From Theristus sp. LFF4_11 (Eukaryota > Nematoda > Chromadorea > Monhysterida > Xyalidae), in assembly GCA_030248135.1 (NCBI GenBank), contig JASANC010004358.1, positions 1 to 64,000 on the forward strand: DNA of 64,000 bases, in the 5' to 3' direction. Positions 13,253-25,900 of the stretch are shown in pieces (the stretch's first letter is position 1; each line of letters begins with the position of its first letter). The notes under the pieces are model-generated. The model did not search any database. It was not told the DNA's origin and saw only the letters and a list, made by a program, of their open reading frames with translations. A program made the position numbers and the translations under genes.

Positions 13253-16200
13253 CGAACCATTGCGCTATCGCGTGACGATGTGATTGCGATAAATTTTATC
13301 ATGATGCGCGTGTTATGAGCGCGTGCTCAGTTTGTGCGCGTCTGTTTTGTGCAGCGCGTCAGAAATGGAGAAAATCCGTGATACCGAAAAAATGTGTCGT
13401 TGAACCGGTAAATCTCAACAATTTGTCTTGAATACCAGTGGTGGCTCAAGATTTTGTTTCAGAAGTTTGGTAGAGTCAATAATACTTTCACAACAATTAG
13501 AGATTTTGTTGAGTTGTGTCAAAGCAGTTTGTTTCATGTTTCAAGCCCGTTTCAATCTGTGAATAGTGATAACAAACTTTATGTTATATAAAAACAACTC
13601 TTCTGCGTAAAAATCCATTGACATTCACAATAGAAAACTGTGCTGTCTTTTTGAAAACACAAACTAAGCTCATTGAGTTGTGATGCCTGTTAGATTTCGG
13701 TGTTTCTGCTCAACATTTCAATGGGGGGGGGCGGAGTGGTAGACAACGCCGCATAAACCGGAAATTTGAATCCAGCAAGAAATGTTATGATGTCAAAAGA
13801 GTTTGAGTGAGTTTTCAAAGCTTTGCTATCCGAAAAAAGGGCAAAGTTTAGCAAGACTAAATGCTGAAACCGTTTCAGTTTGTCACCATATTTCATCCTT
13901 TGTTTCCTGTCACAGCAGATGTTTTGTTGCACAATGTAGCTAGTTTTTTTCATTTTCTGCAAGTCTCTGTTTGACACGCGCGTGCTTTTTATTCTGTGTC
14001 TTTGTTATGGTTCATTTGAATAGCGCATAGATTAGAAAGAAAGACTTTGCTAACCCACAAAAGGAAACAGATGGGCTGGATTAGAGCTTTTTGTCGCTCC
14101 GCTCCCGTTCTGTCATTTTTGTTACTTTTTTCATCTGCACCTTTCGCGGAGTCAAGCTGATAAACGTCCTAGTTTGAAGACTGTGCACTCTGTTATAAGA
14201 CAACAAACGTTCTACAGTAAGAAACAAACACACAGGCATATACACCAGCGGTGACACACGCATGCTCCTGTAACACATCGTTTGTGTGCGGTTGTGAGTT
14301 TGTTGGTAACTGTGCAACATTACTACAGTACGGCCGAATGAATGAGGCAGTTCATCAAGGCGGGATCAGTCGCAGACTAGGAGTTGTCTTTTTCAAAAAT
14401 GCCAACATAATTCCCAATCATGTGTGCAAGGGAGAAAGAATGCACAGAATAGCGCGGATAATCCATTAGTTTAAAAAACGAGTCAAATTTGGCACACAAT
14501 GTGGTTTCTGAACGTCATTTTTCTTTCATTCAAATTTCGCGCGCACCTTGAACCCTGAAAAAAGCTGCCATGTTTAATCGGCCATACCGTATGTTTATCT
14601 TAAAACCGGGACTTTACATGCATGCAAAACATCATTGATTATTCTATTCTCTTCAAACGAGTATGTCACATGTTCTGGTAACAAAACTAAGGTTGTCGTT
14701 TTATCAGCACGTTACTCTTACGTTACATGTAGTTCACGTTCTTCTAATCTTAACGGAACAACGGAATAAAAGCTATTATAATCATACACTAGAAAAGCTG
14801 GTAATTATAAAATCTGATTTGGAACCAGAGGTCATCCTCGGACTACAGTATTTTAACGCTGTTTTTGCTCCATGATGTTCACTACTTTCACAAAGTAGAT
14901 CACGTTTAATGCGTTAAATGTCACGTTTAACGTTACGCTAAATGTCACGTTGTTGTCACGTTTGTTATTACTCCAAATGTCGCTCGTTTAATGTTAAATG
15001 TTACGTAAAACGTTAAACGAGTGTTTTCGATGGTGTTATGTTCTTACATAGAACTGTGAGGTTTCGCGCACTGTTTTAAGTAAATGTACTGCCTGGTCTA
15101 AAAGATTGAGTGAAGTTTTATGTCAGCCATTGAAAATTCTTTGAACTCTAAACTTTAGTTGGTCGGTAGTGTAACTAACATAACAGTTTATAATAACTAC
15201 CGTAATATTTGAGCGAAAGAGTCCTCAGCGGTACTCACATATGTATACTCACATTCGCATAAATAATCCAATTTCATGTCGGACCACCGGCATATCTGAA
15301 AAAATCTCCACAAAGCATGAAAGGAACTCCCATTTGGAATTCATATAAATCTTTTTTACGGCATTAAAAACGTGAGTCAAAAAACAGAAACATGCCATAT
15401 TTTATGTGAAAACGCCACGACATTACATGCAGAAGAGCTGTGCTGCCGAAAGCGAAATAAATTTTTTTTACCGTCGCAGGATGATCATTTAGAGAACATT
15501 CAAACAGAAGGGTTTCTTTATGATTCTCAAGTGGTATGTATAACCATCGACTAAGTCAAAAAAGAACGTTAATGTAACGTGCAATATTAGAAGAGACAAA
15601 ATTTCGTATTTACAGGTTACTGTATTCATCGTATGCCACCATACCAAAATATGAGCTTCTGTAGAATGAAGATAACCTAAACTTTTCTCTATCTGACATC
15701 TCAGCTTGCTCGATTCGGCTGTTTTTCGGTCATTGCCCGTACTCTGCGCTCTTCTGGGTCTTCAGTTTACGTCGAGACCCAATACCGTATTCAGTTGATT
15801 GGGTTTTTGACATTCGATTTTTATCGTGCTCAAACCGAAACTGCAATATAAAATTTATATCGATGGGAACAACAATTTTGAATCACATTATATATGAGGT
15901 ATTTTTACATATTTTCCGTGCGCAATTTTCTTCAGAAATATACATGCTTTTTGAACATGGCTAGGGTGTGTATGTAGCGTTTTTACATATTCCACCAGCT
16001 GACTTTTGGTAGTCAGGTAGTTTGGTTCCGCTGCTTGAGAAATTGAAACGTTGTGCCAAAAAGTTTGGCACCAAATTGGCCGTGTTGGCAGCGCCTTAGA
16101 CTCGAAGTCCGCGTGCAGTGGATCGAACCCCGCCGAGGGGTGTATAGACACTCAATGACAGAGAAACTCGATAGGCGCCCTACTCGACGGCGTTCAGTGC

Positions 16201-17550
16201 GCTTTCTGGGTTTGCCACAGCTAAAATATCGGTTTAATTTCTGCTCGCATATGTTCGTAAGTTGACATTCAACTGGCTTGAAAAAAGTCACCTATGGCTT
16301 ATGTGTTGCATGATTTACTGCGTGCCAGAGACATAAATTTGTTCTATCACAATGAAAATAAACACGATCACACCAAACTACCTAAATGCTTCAGCTTCGC
16401 CAATTGTTTGAAGTGCCTTTCACATCATAAAATATGCCATACGCCATGATAATGCATCACACTGAAAAGCATACGTTGCTCACATGTATTCCACGTATTC
16501 AGATTATGCAAGCTCAATTTCAACTGCGCGCCGCTTACAAATGTATGTTGGTGTTGGTATGCTTTTTGAAAACTGAGGCAAATGTTCTGCACAGGGTTGG
16601 AAAAAAGACAGTTTTCAGGTGGAGTTGTGGTTTGAAGTGCAGTTGAACCAGCTGCTTTGAACACCCTGTACTGAAGCACGTGTGTGGTGGTTCTATTGTT
16701 GCGTGTATGCATGTGTGTTCCATATTTCGTATGGTTTATGCGTTTCATACCTTTTTGATATACCGCATGAATTTTTGACGATTTGCGTCCGATTATCCAG
16801 ACATTCAGATTGTTCTGTGACGGTTTTTTCTTTTTTTTTGGTTTGACGACCATCCAATAATGCGAACAGAATGCTTTTATTGTATTCCGTTTCAAGTTCG
16901 TTCCTCTATAAAAAGTTTTAGCAAGACTTTTCGGTGAGCACATTTCTGGCATATCTCAAGTAAAACTCTTTCATTCTATCTGTAAATTCCGAATTATGCC
17001 CTCAGAGAGTTTCTTACTGAGGATACGTAACTTCTTTTTTCGCTTTTCCAATGCAATTATCTTTTCTCACGAAGCTATATTATCTGTGTGGACAAAACTT
17101 TACGTTATATGTAGTGGGGGAGGGCTTCTTGAAAAAAGTGAGTTGTGGAATTTACCGTTTCAGAGTTTGCACTCAGTTTCCAGGTCACTCCGTTTCTTTA
17201 ATTTCAACGTTTTCTTATTGATTTTCAATTTATTCACGATACAAGAATAGAGAATGAGAAAGACTTCAACGGGCAATCAAAGAAACAACGGCAGCTGTTG
17301 CACAAAGCATATGATAAGATTAACGAATAAAATGGATGTTTAAAACCACTCACTATTGTCGATAACGATTGCCGACCCACAAGGAAAAAACCGATAACGA
17401 TGTAACTGTCGCCCGAACAGCTTGTTTTTAAAATAAATCACTGAAAATCACAATATAACACCGAACGTATCCATCCGAAGTCTCACTGCACCGCGCGTGA
17501 GTGTGAGCGCACATCACAAAGAACCCCACGGAAACAAAGCTGACTCACTG
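13253..17550. other. Intergenic or intronic spacer
   Basis: No supported exon over 4.3 kb. It contains a GTTAAACGT-like degenerate repeat at about 14905-15020 and a tRNA-derived SINE at 16080-16233. Confidence 0.5.
16080..16233 (+). mobile_element. tRNA-derived SINE, copy 1
   Basis: An A-box-like TTGGCAGCGCC is followed about 40 bp later by a B-box-like GGATCGAACCCC, as in a pol III promoter. The 3' body (GGGTGTATAGACACT, CTCGATAGGCGCCC, CTACTCGACGGCGTTC) is shared with 29896-30061. Confidence 0.65.
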
Positions 17551-17895
17551 TGACCCCTACCTGCCGTGAACGACCCGCCGTGACCGACCCATCTTGCCAC
17601 TGACCCGCGTGAACGACCTGCCGTGACCCCTACCTGCCGTGAACGACCCGCCGTGACCGACCCATCTTGCCACTGACCCGCGTGAACGACCTGCCGTGAC
17701 CCCTACCTGCCGTGAACGACCCGCCGTGACCGACCCATCTTGCCACTGACCCGCGTGAACGACCCGCCGTGACCGACCCATCTTGCCACTGACCCGCGTG
17801 AACGACCTGCCGTGACCTGCCCGCTGTGACAAACCCGCGCGTGACCTACCTGCCGCGAACGACCCGCCGCGAACGACCCGCCCTATTTTGACCGA
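17551..17895. repeat. GC-rich 73-bp minisatellite just before a start codon
   Basis: TGACCCCTACCTGCC recurs at 17551, 17624 and 17697, giving a 73-bp period. Each unit is built of degenerate TGACC/GAACGACC words and decays toward 17895. It ends about 25 bp before ATG 17919, so it is promoter or 5' UTR of that frame. TGACCT-like words resemble nuclear-receptor half-sites, which may be chance. Confidence 0.8.
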
Positions 17896-17918
17896 CCAGC
17901 CGGCCGTCCATATGCGGC

Positions 17919-18570
17919 ATGTCAAACGGCGGCGAGTCGTACGAGGATGTCTACTGGCGTGAATTGAACTTCAACCGTGACCTCGTTCTGATCGCGATGG
18001 GCATCCTGGCCGGCGTGATCTTCTGCGGCGGCATGATCCTCTGTATCATTTGCTACGAGCACGCGCGTAAGCACAATTTCACCATCACACCGTCGGCGAG
18101 TTTCCTGCACATGATGGCCGCTGGCGGCGCACAGTTGCCGGGACCGCCGGGCGCGGCGGGCGGTGGACCGCCGATGGGCGGGCTGATGCGGTTGATGATG
18201 GCGAAACCGCCCGGCGCCACCATTGACGGTCGGGTTCTGTTGTGCGGTTTTTTGTTTGGTTTTCAGAGGCACTTAGAGGATTGGTTCACGTTTCGAATAC
18301 TAAAAGCAGCATGTGAAACTCTGGACACAAACGGACACAAAGCAAACAACTTTCTAGAAGAGCGCAACGACACAACGGAGAACAATCGAAAGGAGGACGA
18401 ACAGTCGAACGGCCGAAAGTCGCTGGACGCCGTCGACATGAACAAGAACCGCCTATTAAACGAGTCGGACATCTTCGACCGGCTGTCGGACGCCGGTGAG
18501 GACTACGGTGGGGGTCTGGTGTTCTCGGCGCGATCTCGCCACGAGCTCGATACAACAGACAACCGAAATC

Positions 18571-18659
<89 letters not shown>

Positions 18660-19238
18660 AATAATAATAATAATAATAATAATCTGGATCAAACCAACAA
18701 TCCGAGCCAGACTAGCGCCGGCACCACCGGCGCAGGTGAGCTGTTCTTCGGCTCCATCATCAACAACAACAACAACAACAACAACAATAATAATAAACTG
18801 CTCGGTTCGCTGAACTACATCGACTACAGCGGCGGCGACGACGACGACGACGGACGCGAGAGTAGAACGTCGACGATTTGCGACGACGAGAACGGCGAGC
18901 AGATGGTGATGATGCCGGTGAACGGGGCACACTACGATGATGAAATCGAGGACGAGTTCGAACGACAGATGCAGGACATCAGCAGCTATAACACGGCCAG
19001 CGAGAATGACTCGAGCACGGACGATGACGGCAGCGACAAGTGGATCATGCAGACTGAGTATTACCCGTTACTGCAGACGTCCGTCTCGTTTCAGCAGTAC
19101 TCGGCGTTGTTCGACTCCGTCGATCAGCAACAACATCAGCAACATCAGCAACATCAGCAACTGGCGGGCACCGCGAACAGCGCCCACCAGCAGCAGAACA
19201 GCAAGATCGTTCAGAGGGTTAGTGGGGCAGCTGGTTAG
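17919..19238 (+). CDS. Single-pass membrane protein with polyasparagine tail, cluster member 3
   Basis: An open frame of 439 residues from ATG 17919. Residues 20-46 (LVLIAMGILAGVIFCGGMIL and following) form one membrane helix, followed by a Cys-rich juxtamembrane (CIICYEHARKHN). The tail has a Gly/Pro stretch (ca. 65-95), acidic and Ser-rich blocks, asparagine runs of 37 (18573-18683) and 11 (18762-18794), an Asp run and a Gln/His repeat. A GTTAGT donor at 19218 in phase 0 would drop only the last six residues and could join the phase-0 acceptor at 23832 of the C2 gene. Helix position and juxtamembrane Cys resemble members 1 and 2, but the sequence match is weak. No domain recognised. Confidence 0.6.
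18573..18683 (+). repeat. Coding (AAC)n(AAT)n repeat, 37 Asn codons
   Basis: Pure AAC codons change to AAT codons near 18659. It lies inside the frame at 17919-19238, which stays open on both sides, so it is translated if the gene is real. Likely length-polymorphic. Confidence 0.9.
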
Positions 19239-19395
19239 CGTTTGTTGAAATAAATGGAACTACTAATTTGATATGAACCCAGAAAACGATCAGCAAAATA
19301 TTCTTGCTGATTTTCTGTTTCAAACAGATGTAATTAATACGATCGTTAAATTCTACTGTAAAACGCGATAGTTGAATTTTTGTTCGCTAATAGAT

Positions 19396-19632
19396 ATTGC
19401 GGATTTACTCAAACGTGTCCGGACTAAAATGACGTCATTTGTTTTACAAACGCCCGTTTCTCAAAGTACAGGCACTAAAATTTCAGTTTGGTGTGATTGA
19501 TTTCGACATTCACCATTTGTTTACGAGAGAAATCGGCTAACGGAAAGTCTGGTTTGCTGTGAACGACAAGCGCATGTTTGTCGGCAGATGACGTCATTTC
19601 AGTGGGATGGGACACGTTAAAAAAAGGTCCAA
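19396..19632. mobile_element. MITE family H, copy 1 (TGACGTCA-bearing)
   Basis: Contains AACGTGTCCGGACTAAAATG followed by ACGTCAT at the left and ATGACGTCATTTCAGTGGG with GGACACGTT at the right. Inverted copies lie at 24125-24362 and 37795-38032. Confidence 0.75.
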
Positions 19633-21579
19633 AAACGCTGTGAAAAGCACTTTTATTTTATTTTATTTTCAGCCACTCGGTACCGGTTCTATCGGTCAGC
19701 TCACTGCATTGCAGCTTGACCGCCACAGTCCTGTCTGACCCAACCACAATTGGCAAACTCATCATTTTTTAATCAAACGTTCAGTGATTCGGATTGATTC
19801 AGAACATCACCGACTAATTGATTCATTTCATTTTTACGAGCTTGTCTTCTTTGTTCTCTTGCCATGCATCGATTCTAATGATTATGCAATTTTTTGTTTT
19901 TTTTTCTGTTCACCGTAAAGCTGTTTTTGCAGAATATGGTATTTTTTGACATTGTATCGCATTCGCAACATCTTTGTCTATGACAAACTTGAAAACGCTT
20001 TTGAACTTGGCTTTAGCTGTATGTACATGTTCATGTGTAAATCGATAAATCGATGAGTTGTTCTGTGGGATTTTTTGTGAATATGTTTTGCGGGTAGATC
20101 AGATTTTTTTAATTTTCTCAAACTATTTTCAGTTTTTTTACCCGAATTTTTTTTATTTCGTCATTGCGGCGTTCTCGGGAGTTAAAAGTCGAAATGTGTT
20201 GACTTTATTGCCCCCCAAAAAACGTTATTTTTGATCGTCAATGAACCAAAATGGCACATGTAATTTTTTGACCAATTGAAATGTTCAACAAAACTGTGGG
20301 TGTGCAGGCTGCAGGTACACACACCATGAAATTATATTTCTCTGTTAAAAATCACTTTTTTATCACTACATCGCGGGGGTTTTGCGTAATTTCTAGCTTT
20401 TAGAAGAGTCGCTAATGAGTGGGTCTCTGCAGGTGTACGCACGCTTCACTGAAAGCACGACAAAACACCCTTGTGAATTGATTACGGTACCACCTACCGT
20501 ATGGTCGGTCTTGACGCGAACTGGTCACATGTATAAGTGGTGAAAACAAAAAATCTCAGGTGAATATCATACAAGATAAAACCTAAAACTAAATGTCGTG
20601 CCAAAATTTGCATACCTTTTTTGCAGTGCCTAATTCAAAAAGATAAAAACAAGAAATTATCCAACACTTCATGTAACGATAATCCTTGTACTGACAGGGT
20701 GTCGCAAAATTTTTTCAATATTTTGTTGGGTTTTTGAAAAGCATCGGCTAGCGCTAGCCGTGCGCCTCAATTTTAAAATTCTCAACATGCCCAGACTTTA
20801 TTTTTACCTTTTCATCTATAATATTTTGAACGTATCAGAACTTTGCATATGTTTAGAAAATCCCACACATGTGTAAAAACTCCGCCCCCACGAAAATCAA
20901 GCCAGAAATTATCCGAGTGCGTTACTTTGTAGCTGCCCCTCTCAAACCGCTGATTCCAGAAACATGAAAGCACCAAGCATCGGTGGTTTGTGTGCGGTTT
21001 GGCGTTGGGGAGATGAACGCTGAGAGTCACCGTGTGTGGCCCAAACGGCTTCGCCACAAACGGAGAAACTGCCGTTGAGCGCCGCTCGCTTTTAGGGGAT
21101 CTCAGTGATCTGACCTCGATCTCGACGTTTGAATTTTGGCTGTTTTTGCGTTTTTATTTCTTTTTAATGTGTTACTCGGACTCGGGCATAAACCAGTTTC
21201 TTTTCTTTGTTTCGAAAGCTGGCATTTGAAAACAACACATTCAAGAAAACATGCACTTGTCTAGTACGTCTATCTAGACATTTCTGCAATTTTGTCCGCA
21301 GAATATCCTACCTATTTTCTGAAAATACGATTTACTGCACAGCGCATATGCCAGATACTGAAAGAAACCCCGTAAAACATTGTTCTGGCCTTAAAAGTTC
21401 ATTCAGATATGTTGATAGTGTTCGCATGAATGCGCATATAATGACGCACGTGTAAAGTTTTATTTTACGTCATATCAAAGTTCGTTTACTGCTGCGGCTT
21501 GAGTCGCAGTTAACTTCTGTTTTCCAACTTCCCACGTGAGCTGCGCGTACGACCGTTTTTCTCTTCCTTTATTGCCACA

Positions 21580-21799
21580 TACCGTAAAGCCTTGCACATA
21601 ATTTTGTGTGACGGCCTTATAAGTGGGTAGGAAGAGGTCTTAATAAAGCGAAGATCAGGAATCCGGCTTTGTAAAACGAGTGGGCTTTCGACCAAGTCAA
21701 AATTTTGAATTTTTGGGTTTCCCGCCATGTGACACTTTGCCCACTTTTGGGTGGGGGTCTTATAAGTGGGAGGAACCTTATATGCAAGACTTTACGGTA
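21580..21799. mobile_element. MITE family F, copy 2
   Basis: TACCGTAAAGCCTTGCACAT at the left and GCAAGACTTTACGGTA at the right, with internal TTATAAGTGGGAGGAACC. Somewhat shorter than the other copies. Confidence 0.75.
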
Positions 21800-22924
21800 T
21801 GTAGTGTACTATCGTCCGTGGTGGTTTTGCGCGCCCGTCAATTTCTAATTTGTCTCTCACGTAGAAAATTAACGCCGCGCAGGAATTTCTCGGACACCAA
21901 CCAACGCATGTGTATGATTATATTCGAATTAAATTTATTTTCCTGCTTCCGTGCCACTTAGCTGCACAAAATGTAATCAAAATGAACAATGAACGTGTCG
22001 GCACGCACGGGCGTTTGTTAGCAAGGGCATTCTATGTTATCATATTAATTCAGCGTCGAATACTGTAATTCTATTTTTCATGCGATGTATATATACAATG
22101 GTACATGGTACAATGTATGTATCTATCGTAAACAATCTTGACACGATCTGGGCTTGGTAAGCCCCCGTCTAAGCTGTAGAATGCCGTCAATGCGTTAAAT
22201 ATTCTACCGTAAGAATCCAATAATAATGCACAATAATCATTTAGACCGGAATATGAGCTTCAAATCAAAAAGAAAGCCGGTGAAAAAGCAATCAGTAATG
22301 AAAATTGCGAAAACTCCAACTACAAATGAAAAAGTAAGTTCTCTCAATCACTCCATTCATTTTGAGTTTTTCTGCACTGAATGGACAACACATTCTTTGT
22401 CACGAAAGTATTGTTTGCCCGAGAGAAGGTATTTATCAAAAGTTTATCACAACAAATTCTTGTTGTTTATATTGTCTTCATCAACATTTCATCCGACATC
22501 AAAGCCATACACATTGTGCATTCATGTATCATCGGCACGTGCCTGCAACTCAAAACGGAAGTCCAATGATCAGTTTTGTTCGCGCGTTGTCAATCATGAC
22601 AAATATCATGCATAAGTTACTGCTGGTGCTGACAATATGTACATACGAGCAAACATTTTATCGTTCAGTTAGTAATAACGTTTCTCTCTCGTTATGTACT
22701 TTTGCTTCTGTACCTTCTGATGCAGAAACCACACACGTCCGTTCACTTCACTTTGACTGAAAATTGAAGCCTGAAATGCTGAAGGACAAAACAATATGGA
22801 GACATCATTCACGTAACTATAGATTTCAAATTAGAACTTACAGCTCACAAAACTAGTATTCCCCATCTTCATTACAAAAAAAACTCTGAAAAACGCACAA
22901 GGAGCAAGCCAATCACCAAAAAGA

Positions 22925-25900
22925 ATGATGAGCAACAGCTGCGACGGGTCACTTCTGGCGATGCCGGCGGCGTGCGTCAGCCCGTGCCACAAGAACTCGA
23001 ACCGTCTGCTGATTCCGGGACAATTCCACCCGGAGTCGCGGCGACATTCGTTGTCGGTCGAGGTGGCCAGTCTTGTCGCCAGACAATCGAAGAACCGCGA
23101 TACCGAGACTCACAATAGCGCCACCACCAGCAAAGCGACCGCCAACAACAACCGCCACCACCACCCGAGAACGGCATTCGGCCTCCGCCCGCGGTCGTCC
23201 GGCGCCTCACCGCGGCGGTACAGTGTCGCCCAGTTGGGCGCTCAGTGGACGGCCCGCAGCGGCGGCGGGCGCGCCAGCGGCAATTCCTCGGTGTCGCAGG
23301 TGTTTTGTTTTGTATTTCTGGAAAGCTGAAAATTTTTTTTTGGGTGGGGGGATTTTTCGTCACTCTTTTTTGGTGATGCATTATAAGACGATACAGTGAA
23401 GGACGGTACATCGACTCGCAAAGCGCGGAAACACAAAACGGTTCTCCGGTTTGGGTCTCCGAATTTCATGCTGTTCATGCAGTATTATACGGAGTTTCCT
23501 GCTTTTTCGCGAAAGAAAATGGAATGGAATGTTCTACGGCAACACACCACGGGAACGGTTTAGGGCACACCGCCGGCCAGCTGTGACGTCAACTGGCATA
23601 TTCGGTTTGCGAGTGTGCACAAGTGTCATGCGCACGCACAGATGAAAACGTGTGCGCTCAGATGATGTGTGCGGGCATCGCGTGGCCCACCACAAAAATA
23701 GCCCGCGCTGCAGTAAACCGCGCCCGCAATGTCTGGCAATGTCGAAGTTTTGGCGGTCTTATAAGTAAAGCGCGCGCAAAACTCATAATCTGAAAACGTC
23801 AAAAAGATTTTGAAAAAAAAACGAATTCCAGGTCTCTCTGACGTCGCACGACTCGGACGAGATGGACATCTCGGTCGCGGTCGACTGCGGCCACAACCAG
23901 CCCGACCGTCCGCCCGTCTTGTACTCGCCGTCACCGCCCGCAGCCGGCGGTCTCTCGCTGTCCGGCCTGATCAGCCGCTTCAGCTACTCGGCGTCGGACT
24001 GCGCGCAACTGCCGAAATCCGCCAGTCCCCAGTTGTTCACGCCCGAAGAGCTCGTGAACGCGGAGCAGTTTCTGGAGCGCCGCAAGTCGTCGTCGAATAA
24101 AGTCGGTTAGTTGCTGCGGTGTGGTATGACCTATTTTTTTCAACGTGTCCCACTGAAATGACGTCATGTGCCGCCAAACATGCGCTTGACGTTCACATCA
24201 AACCAGACTTTCCGTTTAGCAGATTTCTTCTTGTAGACAAATGGTGAATGTCGAGTCAGTCACACCAAACTGACATTTTGGTGCCTGTACTTTGACAAAC
24301 GGGCTTTTTTAAAGCAAATGACGTCATTTTAGTCCGGACACGTTAGAATAAATTCACAATAGTTGAGCAAAACGACGCGGTTTTATTCGCGTCTGTGGAG
24401 TACGCGGTTGCGCTTTTTGAGTGCACTGATGAAATGCAGTTGCTGTGGTTGTGACAATATGAACCACTGCGTTTTTCAGCCTACCAAAAGACGGCGCCAG
24501 AATTTTTTGACAAGAAATACAACATACGGTCTAAGATCCTAATTTGCGTTCATTTCGTAGTTGTTTTCAAGTAAAAACCACATCGGCTAATTATTAAAAA
24601 AATCCAAAGCATCAATAAACCGCTTATTCTCGCAGGTGCCATCCGACCCGACCTCTATCGACGGTTCGGCTCAAAAATGACGATCCCATCGAGTTCCGGC
24701 GATTCCATTGGTCGGCTGACGTTGAAACTCGACTACGATTACGCGCGGTCGGACATGATTGTGACGGTGGTGAACGGTGTGGCATGGTGTTTGTATTGGT
24801 AGCGTAGTGGTCTGAGGCGTTGCTTGCGTCATTGGTTCGAAACCAGGCTGCGCGCTCATGATTCTGCTGAATGTGTCGGTGAAAAAAATATTCGTAAACT
24901 GCTAATTACCGGCTGATTTGAACTCGGCACGGTTGCACAAAACAGTCAACAGGGTGTTGTTGAGCTTAGTGGAGAGAAATCGGGAATTTGTGCTCAAACC
25001 GGTGTCGAGTTTGCTGGAGACCCCACACTCGACTCGCTGCGCTGACTTGCAACCAAAAACCTGAACACCTGTCGTTACCACAGAGTAAATTTTCACACAA
25101 AGTCTAGAGTGTTTTCACTGTCCACATACAAACTTCAAACCGTTACAACAACCATCAGCGCATGTTGCATTTTTTTTAAATTTAGTTATTGATCGCGCAC
25201 CGCTTCCGGAAACCATAAGGTACCAAACTCCGGCGGAAACGGGCATTTATACTCCGAGCCCAATTTACCCTCGGCTCTGGAGGTAGCCGACCATGTTATT
25301 GGTCACTTTAGTTTCTCCATTATCTGTCTTGTCCACAGCGGGGTTCGAACTTTCCACCTACAGAACGGTAGACAGAAGTTCTACACCTGCGCTGCAGACG
25401 CGACAAATTTGATTTAAAAAAAACTCGTAAGTGCTTTTTTTCGTCGTGTGCAGTCACCGAGCTGATCGACAGCATCTCCGAGTTCTATCTGAAACTGTTC
25501 ATTTTACCGCAATTGGACGAGAAAACGCGCGAGACGAAACGACTGAAGAACGATGATGACCACCATCAGGCGGAGCTCGGCACGTTCAAGTTTCCAATGA
25601 CCTACGAAGAGCTGCTGGAGCGACGCCTGGTCGTGCAGTTGATTGATCGCGGCCGACTCGGTGAGAATGCGTCCGACCAATCAGTGTTGATTTGTTTGAA
25701 ACTATCGATTATTGCGAGGTGTATTGCTAGTGCAGCATGATTAAATACCGTAAAGTCTTGCATATAAGGTCTCCTTATATAAATTTGAAAATCAAAAATT
25801 TCTGAAAAAAGTGGAATTTTGTGTGACAACCTTATAAGTGGGAGGAGGTCTTATAAAGCGAACATTAGGAATTCCGGGCCTTATAAACGGGGTGGTATTT

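Larger units (their letters stand above)
19239..22924. other. Spacer between member 3 and the C2 gene
   Basis: No exon supported. Holds one family H MITE (19396-19632) and one family F MITE (21580-21799). The remainder is AT-rich. Confidence 0.5.

Noticed and set aside
16425..16952. A 175-codon minus-strand open frame
   Set aside because: Composition is like the intergenic background, with no domain, splice phase or paralogue in the window.
18229..18266. A 38-nt GT...TTTTCAG mini-intron in the polyAsn membrane frame
   Set aside because: Removing it shifts the frame to a stop within about 20 codons, whereas the unspliced frame stays open for 300 more.
18456..18932. Minus-strand frame with a poly-Val stretch
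   Set aside because: It is the antisense shadow of the AAC/AAT codon run in the plus-strand gene.
24796..24866. A functional tRNA gene
   Set aside because: A- and B-box-like words are present but no acceptor stem or anticodon arm pairs well; a SINE head is more likely.
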